Source of the DNA: Alistipes sp.
Lineage (GTDB): Bacteria > Bacteroidota > Bacteroidia > Bacteroidales > Rikenellaceae
DNA length: 11,853 bases
NCBI GenBank assembly: GCA_017629615.1
Contig: JAGBWT010000025.1
Location: 1 to 11,853 of the forward strand
Reading direction: 5' to 3'
This document shows, one piece after another, positions 5,528 through 11,853 of this stretch (within the stretch, counting starts at the first letter, position 1; every line of letters starts with the position of its first letter). A program made the position numbers and the translations under genes. The notes under the pieces are model-generated. The model had not been told where the DNA came from, did no database searches, and was given only the letters and a program-made list of their open reading frames with translations.

Positions 5528-6832
5528 TTATTTGCCGTTGTCGGCATAAAGCGACTTGCAGAAATCGCGGAAATCTTCCCACTTATAGAATGGGAACGAG
5601 TCGGTCGGGATAGGCAATCGTGTTTCGCGCTCATTGTGGAGGAATTTCACCAACACATCACCCTTTTTATTGCGAAAAAATACAAATTGCACATTTACCG
5701 ACATTGATGTTATGCGGCTATCGCACCACACCTCGGGCAATCGCTCAATTTCGGAGAAAGGTATCGCTCCGTCACAACCCTCGATATGCATCAGCGCAAG
5801 CAGAGGTATAATGTAGGCATCGTGACCAAATCGCAACGTTGCAACTTCGCCATCGCCCTCTCCTGCCATCACCTGCTCGGCTCGCTCTACAATATTGCGC
5901 AACAAAGGCTTACCGTCTTCTATGCGTGTTGCTCCGAAGTCGGCAGATGGGCCATAAGTCAGGTAACGACGAATATTGAAAAGATGCCACATTTGGTAGC
6001 GTTCTTCCTCGGCAAAGAGGTCGTGAAGCGTCAGCCCGTCGAGCGTTTCGCAATTCTGGATAATCATCGCGAGGTCGTGCATATTGCCCATAAAGGCATA
6101 GGTTGTTTCAGCCTCATAAACCTTGCATATCAACTCCTTTGCATAGTCGTAATCATTGAACAGACGACAAATGAACGCTTTGTCGTTGGTCTGCTGTTCC
6201 TGATACTTTTTGGCGATAGCGCGAGCCGTTTTATAGTTGACATTCAGACCCGAATCGGGGCGTGTAAAGTAAAAATCGTGCTCACTTGCCGACCGCAAGA
6301 CTTCGAGCGAAGGTCTCAACTCTTTGAGTTGCTCCGAAAAGGCCGCCATACTCATCACACAACGGACCGACTGCGTCGAGTAGCAATTAACACGGTAGCC
6401 ATTCTTACCCGAAAACACCTGGGGATATGTTTCGACCATACGCTTCGCGATACCCTTGTGTTCGAGCTCTCCACGACGAGTCAAATCACCGGCACGAAGG
6501 TAGGCATCGTCGGCCATAATGCGCACACGACGTAGCGCCTCCTTACCAAGAGCCGTCAGACGACCATCTTTATCGGCCTGCTCCAACAATACTACAGGAT
6601 TGGTATATTTTTCGGGAGCCGTTTGGTAACGACTACCGTGACGGCCATAGTGCGAGATATAAAACGGCTTATAACCGCGCGGTGCAGGTGTCGCAATCTG
6701 CTCGGTGGTGGGATATGCCGTATAAATACCGGCCGCCATATTGGGATTTGCAGCAATCTCCTCTCTGATAGTCTGCCCCGCAAGTGTCGATACAGCGCAT
6801 ACCGACAAAATCAATAGTAACAATCTCTTCAT
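5528..6832 (-). CDS. Secreted histidine acid phosphatase (clade 2 histidine phosphatase)
   Basis: The 434-residue protein starts at ATG 6832, chosen over an in-frame codon at 6862 because MKRLLLLILSVCAVSTLAG is a good signal peptide. It should act in the periplasm or at the cell surface. The phosphohistidine motif HYGRHGSRY is at 61-69 (His65 nucleophile, Arg64 and Arg68). A third Arg lies in YSTQSVRCVMS (151-161), and the distal motif FGHD (335-338) supplies His337 and Asp338. This fits PF00328-type phosphatases that hydrolyse phosphomonoesters. Bacteroidales members include MINPP-like phytases, but those typically carry HAE where this one has HD, so the substrate is left open. It is a single gene with its own promoter, divergent from the cysteate synthase operon. 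No strong terminator is seen downstream, only a 4-bp stem at 5501-5513. Confidence 0.88.
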   Translation of the reverse strand: MKRLLLLILSVCAVSTLAGQTIREEIAANPNMAAGIYTAYPTTEQIATPAPRGYKPFYISHYGRHGSRYQTAPEKYTNPVVLLEQADKDGRLTALGKEALRRVRIMADDAYLRAGDLTRRGELEHKGIAKRMVETYPQVFSGKNGYRVNCYSTQSVRCVMSMAAFSEQLKELRPSLEVLRSASEHDFYFTRPDSGLNVNYKTARAIAKKYQEQQTNDKAFICRLFNDYDYAKELICKVYEAETTYAFMGNMHDLAMIIQNCETLDGLTLHDLFAEEERYQMWHLFNIRRYLTYGPSADFGATRIEDGKPLLRNIVERAEQVMAGEGDGEVATLRFGHDAYIIPLLALMHIEGCDGAIPFSEIERLPEVWCDSRITSMSVNVQFVFFRNKKGDVLVKFLHNERETRLPIPTDSFPFYKWEDFRDFCKSLYADNGK

Positions 6833-6938
6833 ATATATTATATTGTTGGTTATCAGCCTCAAATAGCCGCCGCAAAAGCAAAACGCATCAAAAACACCGC
6901 GCCAAACTATCGCCTTCTGCCACGCACGCTACCACCGA

Positions 6939-6969
6939 CAAAGGTATAAAAAAAGCAAAAGAAAGCAAA
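6939..6969 (-). promoter_or_regulatory. Promoter of the phosphatase gene
   Basis: On the minus strand TTTG (6969-6966), a 19-nt spacer and TACCTTTG (6946-6939) match the Bacteroidetes consensus exactly. The leader to the ATG at 6832 would be about 100 nt, with no clear structure seen in it. The -33 box is 4 bp from that of the opposing promoter. Confidence 0.72.
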
Positions 6970-6973
6970 AAAG

Positions 6974-7006
6974 GTTGTGCGGTTTCAGAAAAAATTTATA
7001 TTTTTG
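6974..7006 (+). promoter_or_regulatory. Promoter of the cysteate synthase operon
   Basis: GTTG (6974-6977), a 21-nt spacer and TATTTTTG (6999-7006) fit the Bacteroidetes consensus with one mismatch in the -33 box. Start of transcription is expected near 7013, leaving about 80 nt of leader before the ATG at 7095. Confidence 0.58.
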
Positions 7007-7024
7007 TCTTTTGCTTGCGCGAGC

Positions 7025-7057
7025 GTGCCGTTATATAGGCCCGCATCGCAACGGCAC
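7025..7057 (+). promoter_or_regulatory. Hairpin in the 5' leader of the cysteate synthase operon
   Basis: GTGCCGTT (7025-7032) and AACGGCAC (7050-7057) form a perfect 8-bp stem around a 17-nt loop, early in the predicted leader and about 37 nt before the start codon. No T-run follows, so it is not a terminator. It may stabilise the mRNA or bind a regulator. No known riboswitch is recognised. Confidence 0.45.
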
Positions 7058-7094
7058 AGAGAGCAGGTTTTGCCAAAAATAAAAGATAAAAGAT

Positions 7095-8387
7095 ATGTCA
7101 GATTTTACCCCAACCGAATACAAACTCGTCTGCGTTGCAACCGGCGAGGAATTCGAGGACAAAGGCTGGTCGCTCGATTATGATGGTCACAAATCGCCAT
7201 CGCTCATTCGTGCCAACTATGCGAAGAAACAACTTACAGTATACGACAACGAGGATTGCGGTTTGTACAAGTTCCGCGACTGGTTGCCTATCAAACGTAT
7301 GTTAAAGTGCTCGGCTGCCCCCGTAACCTATCGTAGCGAGGGTTTGGCCAAGACCTTGGGGTTGAAAAATCTCTACATAACCTTCAACGGTTACTTCCCC
7401 GAGCGAGGTGCTAATATGCAGACCTGTTCGTTCAAGGAGACCGAAGCGTATAGCGTTTGCGCTCGCGCAGCTGCCGATAGCGACAAGGTTTTGGTCGTTG
7501 CCTCGGCAGGAAATACGGCTCGCGCATTTGCAAAGGTTTGCTCCGACAACAACATTCCGCTTCTGCTATCGGTTCCGGCCGACAACCTCGGCGCGCTATG
7601 GTTCGAGGAGCCGCTCAACGATTGCGTAAAACTTATCGCTTGTGAGAATGGTGGCGACTATTTCGACGCTATCCATTTGAGCAACCTCGCACTTCGTTCG
7701 CCAAAGTTCTATGCCGAAGGCGGTGCAAAAAATATCGCACGACGCGACGGTATGGGAACGACCGTTTTGTCGGCCGTAACGACAATCGGCCGTATTCCCG
7801 ACTACTACTTCCAAGCCGTAGGTAGTGGCACAGGTGCAATCGCTGCTTGGGAGGCCAATATGCGCCTTATCGAGGACGGTCGCTACGGCTCGAACATTAT
7901 GAAGCTTATGGTTTCGCAGAATGCGCCATTTGTACCTATTTATAATGCTTGGGAGGCCGATTCGCGCGAAATGCTCCCTTACGAAGACGACCGCGCACGT
8001 CGCGACGCCGAGATTATCAACGCAAAGGTATTGTCGAACCGCAGACCACCATACGGCATCTGTGGCGGATTGTACGATGCGCTCAAAGCAACGGGCGGCA
8101 ACGTACTTGTGGCAACAAATTTGCAGGCACAGAAGGCGGCGAAATTATTCTTCGAGACCGAGGGCGTAGATATTCACCCTGCCCCTGCTATCGCACTTGC
8201 AACCCTCATCAAAGAGGTCGAGGCAGGTCGAATCGACCCAGAGGCTACCATTATGTTGAACATAACGGGTGGTGGCGAAAAACGTATGTTGGAGGGCAAA
8301 GAACCATGGTATTTGAAGCCAAGTCTCACCTTCTCGCTTACGCCAGACGCCAACGATGTTGTAGCAAAGGTCGAAGCACTTTTTTAA
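7095..8387 (+). CDS. Cysteate synthase (threonine synthase-related PLP enzyme)
   Basis: The protein has 430 residues and the fold-type II PLP motifs of the threonine synthase family. They are TCSFKETEA at 110-118 (Lys114 as Schiff-base lysine), ASAGNT (136-141) and the phosphate-binding loop GSGTG (243-247). Detailed signature stretches such as YRSEGLAK (79-86), GYFPERGANM (99-108), FYAEGGAKNIARRDGMGT (205-222) and LNITGGGEKR (388-397) match, from memory, the cysteate synthase family first described in Methanosarcina rather than true threonine synthase. Such enzymes make L-cysteate from O-phospho-L-serine and sulfite in the cytoplasm. In sulfonolipid-forming Bacteroidetes, cysteate is the head-group precursor of capnine/sulfobacin lipids. 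The N-terminal zinc-ribbon cysteines seen in some relatives are mostly missing. First gene of a probable four-gene operon. The main alternative is threonine synthase. Confidence 0.8.
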   Translation: MSDFTPTEYKLVCVATGEEFEDKGWSLDYDGHKSPSLIRANYAKKQLTVYDNEDCGLYKFRDWLPIKRMLKCSAAPVTYRSEGLAKTLGLKNLYITFNGYFPERGANMQTCSFKETEAYSVCARAAADSDKVLVVASAGNTARAFAKVCSDNNIPLLLSVPADNLGALWFEEPLNDCVKLIACENGGDYFDAIHLSNLALRSPKFYAEGGAKNIARRDGMGTTVLSAVTTIGRIPDYYFQAVGSGTGAIAAWEANMRLIEDGRYGSNIMKLMVSQNAPFVPIYNAWEADSREMLPYEDDRARRDAEIINAKVLSNRRPPYGICGGLYDALKATGGNVLVATNLQAQKAAKLFFETEGVDIHPAPAIALATLIKEVEAGRIDPEATIMLNITGGGEKRMLEGKEPWYLKPSLTFSLTPDANDVVAKVEALF

Positions 8388-8414
8388 CACCATAAAACAA
8401 AACACGCACACGAT

Positions 8415-9395
8415 ATGTATCCCATAAAATTCAAACCAATACTCAAACAGCACATTTGGGGCGGCCAGACTCTTCTCGACATAAAGAGGGGTCAGGGGCT
8501 TCGTGCCGACAAGTCGAAGTGTTATGGCGAGAGTTGGGACGTATCGGGTTTGGATAACAATATCTCGGTTGCTCGCAACGGATTTCTGAAAGGCAACAAC
8601 CTGCGCGAAATAATCGAAATATATATGGGCGAAATGGTCGGCGAGGCTGTATTCGAACGCTACGGCCTCGACTTCCCATTGTTGCTCAAAACTCTCGACT
8701 GCTGTCATCGCGTTTCGGTGCAGGTTCACCCCGACGACGACATTGCAGCCGAGCGTCACGGTACTTGTGGCAAGACCGAGATGTGGTATATCACATCGGC
8801 CAAAGAGGGCGCAATCGTCTATATCGGCTTCAAAAATCCGAACATCACTCGCGAGGAGTATATCGAAGCTGTCGCGCAAGGTCGTGTAGCCGACCTGCTC
8901 CAATCGATAAGCGTCAAGAAGGGCGATGTTTTTCTGCTCAAATCGGGAACAGTCCACTCTATCGCCGGAGGCGTATCGCTTATCGAGATACAGCAACCTG
9001 TCGATTTGACCTACCGCATCTTCGACTGGAATCGCACCGACGCCGACGGCAAACCGCGAGAACTGCACACAGCACTTGCTGTTGATGCTATCGACTTTGG
9101 CTCAAATGTGGAGAGTTGCAAGATAGACTACACTCTCGATGATAGCGGTATCGCAAAGTTGGTAAGTTGCGACTATTTCGCAGCCAACCTCCTTGCAATT
9201 TCGGGTACTATGCGTCGCGACTACTGCTCCCTCGACTCGTTTGTTCTCTATTCGTGTACCGAAGGTAGTGCCACTATCGCTACCGAAGGGGGCGAGGAGA
9301 CAATAGCCGCAGGCGAGGTCGTTTTGATTCCGGCCGAGATGAACGAAGTTGCTATCAACGGCAACGCCACAATCGTCGAATACTACATCGAATAG
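8415..9395 (+). CDS. manA: Mannose-6-phosphate isomerase, class I (short form)
   Basis: This 326-residue cupin enzyme interconverts mannose-6-phosphate and fructose-6-phosphate in the cytoplasm, feeding GDP-mannose and glycan synthesis or mannose use. The N-terminus KPILKQHIWGG (7-17) and GESWDVS (38-44) are typical. Zinc ligands are visible as Gln103 and His105 in VQVHPDD, Glu122 in KTEMWYI and His181 in SGTVHSI. The catalytic Arg201 lies in TYRIFDWNR (199-207). The length matches the short bacterial form (about 315-325), without the insert of the enterobacterial type. It begins 27 nt after cysteate synthase with no terminator between, so it is probably co-transcribed. No functional link between the two is obvious. 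Confidence 0.93.
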   Translation: MYPIKFKPILKQHIWGGQTLLDIKRGQGLRADKSKCYGESWDVSGLDNNISVARNGFLKGNNLREIIEIYMGEMVGEAVFERYGLDFPLLLKTLDCCHRVSVQVHPDDDIAAERHGTCGKTEMWYITSAKEGAIVYIGFKNPNITREEYIEAVAQGRVADLLQSISVKKGDVFLLKSGTVHSIAGGVSLIEIQQPVDLTYRIFDWNRTDADGKPRELHTALAVDAIDFGSNVESCKIDYTLDDSGIAKLVSCDYFAANLLAISGTMRRDYCSLDSFVLYSCTEGSATIATEGGEETIAAGEVVLIPAEMNEVAINGNATIVEYYIE

Positions 9396-9431
9396 TCCGT
9401 TGCGACCGATTTTCAACCATCTATATATGCT

Positions 9432-9770
9432 ATGAAAGGGCTTCTGTGCATATTGCTCTGCTGGCTTGTCGGCAACGCATTGAGCGCTACAATCGACGGC
9501 TATATTTCGGGCAATATTATCGGTATGCTGCTGATGTTCGCAGCCCTTCAACTCAAACTATTCAAAGAGGAGACTGTGCGACCTGCCGCCAAATTTCTTT
9601 TGGGCAGTATGGCGCTCTACTTTGTCCCGTTTGGCGTAGGAATAATGGTTTCGCACGGCGAAATTGCCAACAACGCCCTTGCGATAGGTGTTGCACTTGT
9701 CGTTAGTACCATAGCCGTCATCGCTACCGTAGGCGCAGTTTTTCAACTACTCAACAAATCGAAGCAATGA
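9432..9770 (+). CDS. lrgA: CidA/LrgA family membrane protein
   Basis: This 112-residue integral membrane protein has about four hydrophobic segments, near residues 1-20, 27-44, 54-74 and 80-106. It shows the family arrangement of a glycine-containing second helix (YISGNIIGMLLMFAAL, 24-39) followed by a polar stretch with TVRPAAKFLLG (48-58). LrgA works with LrgB. The pair was first described as holin/antiholin-like and has been shown in some Firmicutes to carry pyruvate, while the plant fusion homologue carries glycolate and glycerate. Its stop overlaps the lrgB start by 4 nt (ATGA), pointing to translational coupling. It starts 36 nt after manA. The ATG at 9427 is out of frame and ignored. 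Confidence 0.87.
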   Translation: MKGLLCILLCWLVGNALSATIDGYISGNIIGMLLMFAALQLKLFKEETVRPAAKFLLGSMALYFVPFGVGIMVSHGEIANNALAIGVALVVSTIAVIATVGAVFQLLNKSKQ

Positions 9771-10459
9771 CCACCCTACTCCACTCCGAACTCTGTATGC
9801 TCGTCGTGACGATTGGGGCATTTGTCGCAGCCTCGGCCCTATTCCGTCGTACGCGCCTACTTCTTCTGCACCCCGTACTACTTACGGCTGTGGCCGTCAT
9901 CGCGTTCCTGCACTTTGCCGGTATCGAATATGCACAATATAAAGAGGCCACATCGTTGCTCGACTTTGCGCTCGGTTTGTCGGTCGTATCGCTCGGCTAC
10001 CTTATGCACGAGCAAGTGGGTCACCTACGCAAAGCAGCTCTCCCCGTAACACTATCAACTCTCGCAGGGTGTAGTGTGGGCATTTTGAGCGTCGTCGGTA
10101 TCGCCGTAGCGTTTGGCGTTCAGCGCGACATCATCACCTCCATAGCTCCAAAATCGGTAACCGTACCTATCGCGATAGCGGTCGCCGAACCGCTTGGCGC
10201 GATTGTTTCGGTAACCTCGGTCGTGGTGTTCTGCACAGGTCTTTTCGGCAGTATGTTTGGTCCGAAGATTCTCGAAATTTGCCACATAACCGACCCCGCA
10301 GCCAAAGGATTTGCCCTCGGTGCCGCATCGCACGGCATTGGCACCTCGCGTGCTATCGAGCTGGGCGCAGTCGAGGGTGCTATGGCGGGTTTGGCTATGG
10401 CTCTCACAGGGTTGGGTACAGCACTACTTTTGCCGTTAGCCGAAAAATTCGTCTACTAA
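9767..10459 (+). CDS. lrgB: CidB/LrgB family membrane protein
   Basis: This 230-residue polytopic inner-membrane protein has about six or seven hydrophobic segments. The diagnostic LrgB stretch KSVTVPIAIAVAEPLG (128-143) is present, and the second signature ALGAASHGIGTSRAIELG lies near 177-194, followed by a final hydrophobic segment with LTGLGTALLLP. These motifs are close to the family pattern. It should form a C3-acid carrier or holin-like complex with LrgA, which overlaps it by 4 nt. Nothing resembling the LytTR-type LytS/LytR regulators that often control lrgAB in Firmicutes is present here. It is the last gene of the run. No clear terminator was found between its stop and the tRNA-Gln promoter. 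Confidence 0.92.
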   Translation: MTTLLHSELCMLVVTIGAFVAASALFRRTRLLLLHPVLLTAVAVIAFLHFAGIEYAQYKEATSLLDFALGLSVVSLGYLMHEQVGHLRKAALPVTLSTLAGCSVGILSVVGIAVAFGVQRDIITSIAPKSVTVPIAIAVAEPLGAIVSVTSVVVFCTGLFGSMFGPKILEICHITDPAAKGFALGAASHGIGTSRAIELGAVEGAMAGLAMALTGLGTALLLPLAEKFVY

Positions 10460-10513
10460 CAAATCGACTCGTATAGCAAAATAGGCCATCAGCAAATTAA
10501 AAGTCGAAAAAAT

Positions 10514-10544
10514 ATTGCAATTTCAGAAAAAAGTATTACCTTTG
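10514..10544 (+). promoter_or_regulatory. tRNA-Gln promoter
   Basis: ATTG (10514-10517), a 19-nt spacer and TACCTTTG (10537-10544) match the Bacteroidetes promoter with one mismatch in the -33 box, 21 nt upstream of the mature tRNA. Confidence 0.7.
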
Positions 10545-10565
10545 CCACGCTTTCGAGCATCGGAT

Positions 10566-10636
10566 TGAGCTGTGGTGTAATGGTAACACAGCAGATTTTG
10601 GTTCTGTCGTTCTGGGTTCGAGTCCCGGCAGCTCAA
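10566..10636 (+). tRNA. tRNA-Gln (anticodon UUG)
   Basis: The 71-nt cloverleaf has acceptor stem TGAGCTG/CAGCTCA with the U1-A72 pair typical of tRNA-Gln and discriminator A. The D-arm contains GTGTAATGGTAACAC. The anticodon stem is GCAGA/TCTGT around loop TTTTGGT with TTG at 10598-10600. The T-arm contains GGGTTCGAGTCCC. CCA is not encoded. Confidence 0.97.
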
Positions 10637-10644
10637 CTTCATTG

Positions 10645-10672
10645 GAGATAACTTCGGTTATCTCTTTTTTTT
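10645..10672 (+). terminator. tRNA-Gln terminator (UUCG tetraloop)
   Basis: GAGATAAC, the loop TTCG and GTTATCTC form a perfect 8-bp stem followed by eight T, starting 8 nt after the tRNA. This is a textbook intrinsic terminator. Confidence 0.93.
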
Positions 10673-10749
10673 GTGGCTGTTTGTAGCACAAACTCTGTCA
10701 TTCGTTTATCGAACATACTTTTTTCGCACCCACGCCATCTCGGCATCAA

Positions 10750-11328
10750 TTAAAGCAACCCCTTCTCGTAGTAGGTTACAATTTGCTCCAACATACGGTC
10801 GTCGCCTTTGGGGTCGTAGTCGGTTTTCAGATTATTGCCAAACATCTTGGCAAACAGTTGCCAAAATCCCGCCTCAAAGCCACCTCTAAACTCTTTGACA
10901 ATCTCAAAAGCGGTTGATTGAGTCTCGCGGTCGATAAGTTTCAGAAGGATAGTTCCTTCGTAGATAGTCATCTTTTTCAGCACGGGCGTATATTCGCGAA
11001 TAAGTCGCTTTTGAATACCCTTGATATAGAGTTTTTGCTCGCGTTTGCTTGGCATTGCGAGCAATTCGGTCTCCATATCTGCCATCAACCGCTTGGCCTC
11101 CTGCGCTATCGGATAGACCTTCTTAACGGCTCGTACCATACGCGCATAGCGACGCATATCGGGTTTGCGGGCATACTTACGGATTGGCGCAAGGTGTATC
11201 AACGGCACCGAATCGCCTCTCTCAACCACCCACTCCTGATATACAACTCCCCTACCGCGTCGTCGTGCCGTTAGTGGCAGGGCGATGCAGAGCAACAAAA
11301 GCAGCAATATCAAACGTGAGTTCTTCAT
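10750..11328 (-). CDS. Exported DUF4294 family protein
   Basis: The 192-residue protein has a strongly hydrophobic N-terminus (RLILLLLLLCIALPLTA, 5-21) followed by RRRGRG, so it is probably exported to the periplasm. The body is charged and helical. It carries stretches characteristic, from memory, of Bacteroidetes DUF4294: VPLIHLAPI (41-49), RMVRAVKKVYPIAQEAKRL (63-81), LLKLIDRET (128-136) and the C-terminal block FAKMFGNNLKTDYDPKGDDR (159-178). Length is usual for the family. No enzymatic residues can be assigned, and the function of the family is unknown to me. It is convergent with tRNA-Gln and divergent from the thioesterase gene. No T-rich terminator is evident between its stop and 10673. 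Confidence 0.82.
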   Translation of the reverse strand: MKNSRLILLLLLLCIALPLTARRRGRGVVYQEWVVERGDSVPLIHLAPIRKYARKPDMRRYARMVRAVKKVYPIAQEAKRLMADMETELLAMPSKREQKLYIKGIQKRLIREYTPVLKKMTIYEGTILLKLIDRETQSTAFEIVKEFRGGFEAGFWQLFAKMFGNNLKTDYDPKGDDRMLEQIVTYYEKGLL

Positions 11329-11339
11329 ATTTTATAGTG

Positions 11340-11347
11340 CAAATATA
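11340..11347 (-). promoter_or_regulatory. Putative promoter -7 box for the DUF4294 gene
   Basis: The minus strand reads TATATTTG, matching TAnnTTTG, 11 nt upstream of the ATG at 11328. No TTTG is present 19-21 bp upstream. A start site from this box would give a nearly leaderless mRNA. Confidence 0.4.
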
Positions 11348-11368
11348 ACGGTTTCGGCAAGAATGTAG

Positions 11369-11376
11369 TATATTTG
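11369..11376 (+). promoter_or_regulatory. Putative promoter -7 box for the thioesterase gene
   Basis: TATATTTG matches TAnnTTTG 25 nt upstream of the ATG at 11402. The -33 region falls on the opposing -7 box and has no TTTG. Confidence 0.48.
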
Positions 11377-11401
11377 TGCCAGAATTTTAACCAAAACAAC
11401 A

Positions 11402-11773
11402 ATGGAAATCGGAATATCACATACTACAACAATGCGCGTCGAACCATCTTCGACCGCCGAATATATTGGTTCGGGCGATTTGGCAGTTTTGGCCACACCC
11501 GTTATGTGCGCCATTATGGAAAACGCTGCAATGATGGCCGTCGCACCACATCTGGAAGAGGGTCAGACATCGGTCGGAACGGCTCTGAACATCGAGCATA
11601 CACGCGCCACAAAAGTTGGCACAATCGTCAGCGCAACAGCCACGCTCACAGCAATTAACAACCGCGAATTAAAGTTCGACATCACAGCTTGTGATGCCGA
11701 TGGCGTTATTGGTAAAGGCAGCCACACGCGATTTATCGTAAATCGCGAGCGTTTTATGGCAAAACTCGGATAA
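11402..11773 (+). CDS. FlK-like hot-dog acyl-CoA thioesterase
   Basis: The 123-residue single-domain protein matches the thioesterase group that includes fluoroacetyl-CoA thioesterase FlK. Visible features are SGDLAVLATPVMCAIMENAA (24-43), GQTSVGTALNIEHTRATKVG (54-73) and the C-terminal HTRFIVNRERF (108-118). Thr32, Glu40 and His66 have the same spacing (8 and 26) as the FlK catalytic residues Thr42, Glu50 and His76. It should hydrolyse a short acyl-CoA in the cytoplasm. Homologues in organisms without fluoroacetate are common and their substrate is unclear, so fluoroacetate detoxification should not be assumed. Single gene, divergent from DUF4294. There is no obvious Shine-Dalgarno sequence, which is normal for Bacteroidetes. 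Confidence 0.85.
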   Translation: MEIGISHTTTMRVEPSSTAEYIGSGDLAVLATPVMCAIMENAAMMAVAPHLEEGQTSVGTALNIEHTRATKVGTIVSATATLTAINNRELKFDITACDADGVIGKGSHTRFIVNRERFMAKLG

Positions 11774-11823
11774 GCGACAACGAGTTGCACCAAAACGACA
11801 CTTATCGACGTCGGGGAGCAATA

Positions 11824-11839
11824 AAATAAAATTTTATTT
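11824..11839. repeat. AT-only palindrome after the thioesterase gene
   Basis: AAATAAAA directly abuts TTTTATTT (16-bp perfect palindrome). It may act as a weak bidirectional terminator or simply be the AT-rich upstream region of the next promoter. The absence of G and C makes a stable RNA hairpin unlikely. Confidence 0.35.
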
Positions 11840-11840
11840 G

Positions 11841-11848
11841 TATCTTCG
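11841..11848 (+). promoter_or_regulatory. Possible promoter -7 box for a gene beyond the right edge
   Basis: TATCTTCG is one base off TAnnTTTG and lies just after the AT palindrome, reading outward. There is no clear -33 box, and the downstream gene is outside the window. Confidence 0.33.
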
Positions 11849-11853
11849 CACCC

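Noticed and set aside
5786..6535. 249-codon plus-strand frame within the phosphatase gene
   Set aside because: It is antisense to the catalytic region of a well-supported enzyme and its peptide has no recognisable feature.
7095..8387. Plain threonine synthase (thrC) call
   Set aside because: The PLP fold is shared, but the internal signature stretches fit cysteate synthase better. It is kept as the main alternative.
8145..9068. 307-codon minus-strand open frame across the end of cysteate synthase and most of manA
   Set aside because: It overlaps two well-supported genes, shows no family motif and has no promoter or terminator of its own.
1..11853. CRISPR array, insertion sequence, prophage, toxin-antitoxin or invertible promoter
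   Set aside because: No regularly spaced identical repeats, transposase or recombinase motifs, or paired inverted repeats flanking a promoter were found. The only long repeat pair is direct, at tRNA-Lys.

Overview
The window looks like a chromosomal piece of a gut-type Bacteroidales bacterium, most likely Alistipes/Rikenellaceae-like. The reasons are repeated Bacteroidetes promoter signatures (TTTG, about 19-20 bp, TAnnTTTG), a surface lipoprotein with a fimbrillin-like head and GLUG-type repeats, a DUF4294 protein, and a cysteate-synthase-type enzyme of the kind tied to sulfonolipid-making Bacteroidetes. The family-level placement is inference. No IS element, CRISPR array, phage gene or rRNA is visible.

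Layout from left to right. (1) 1-1379, minus: rlmD, a 23S rRNA uracil-C5 methyltransferase cut by the window edge near its C-terminus. (2) 1380-2042: no protein gene. It holds tRNA-Lys(UUU) on the minus strand with a consensus promoter and terminator, plus a second, displaced copy of the tRNA 3' end and terminator (96-bp direct repeat) separated by a scrambled spacer. (3) 2043-5303, minus: a two-gene operon of a 54-codon peptide gene containing a G9 homopolymer and, 24 nt later, a 1023-residue surface lipoprotein. It has a consensus promoter, a stem-loop at the predicted transcript start and a strong terminator. (4) 5528-6832, minus: a secreted histidine acid phosphatase. (5) 7095-10459, plus: cysteate synthase, class I mannose-6-phosphate isomerase, lrgA and lrgB, tightly spaced and probably one operon. 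Its promoter is back-to-back with that of the phosphatase. (6) 10566-10636, plus: tRNA-Gln(UUG) with promoter and UUCG-loop terminator. (7) 10750-11328, minus: exported DUF4294 protein. (8) 11402-11773, plus: FlK-like hot-dog acyl-CoA thioesterase, divergent from the DUF4294 gene. (9) The last 80 bases hold an AT palindrome and a possible promoter for a gene beyond the edge.

How the genes might work together: most are independent housekeeping or envelope units. Two places stand out. The first is the small peptide/lipoprotein pair, where the G9 tract sits so that slippage either truncates the peptide at once or moves its stop to 8 nt before the lipoprotein start, a plausible switch or tuning device. 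The second is the cysteate synthase operon, which would supply L-cysteate from phosphoserine and sulfite and suggests sulfonolipid synthesis. Its dedicated acyltransferase and reductase are not in this window.
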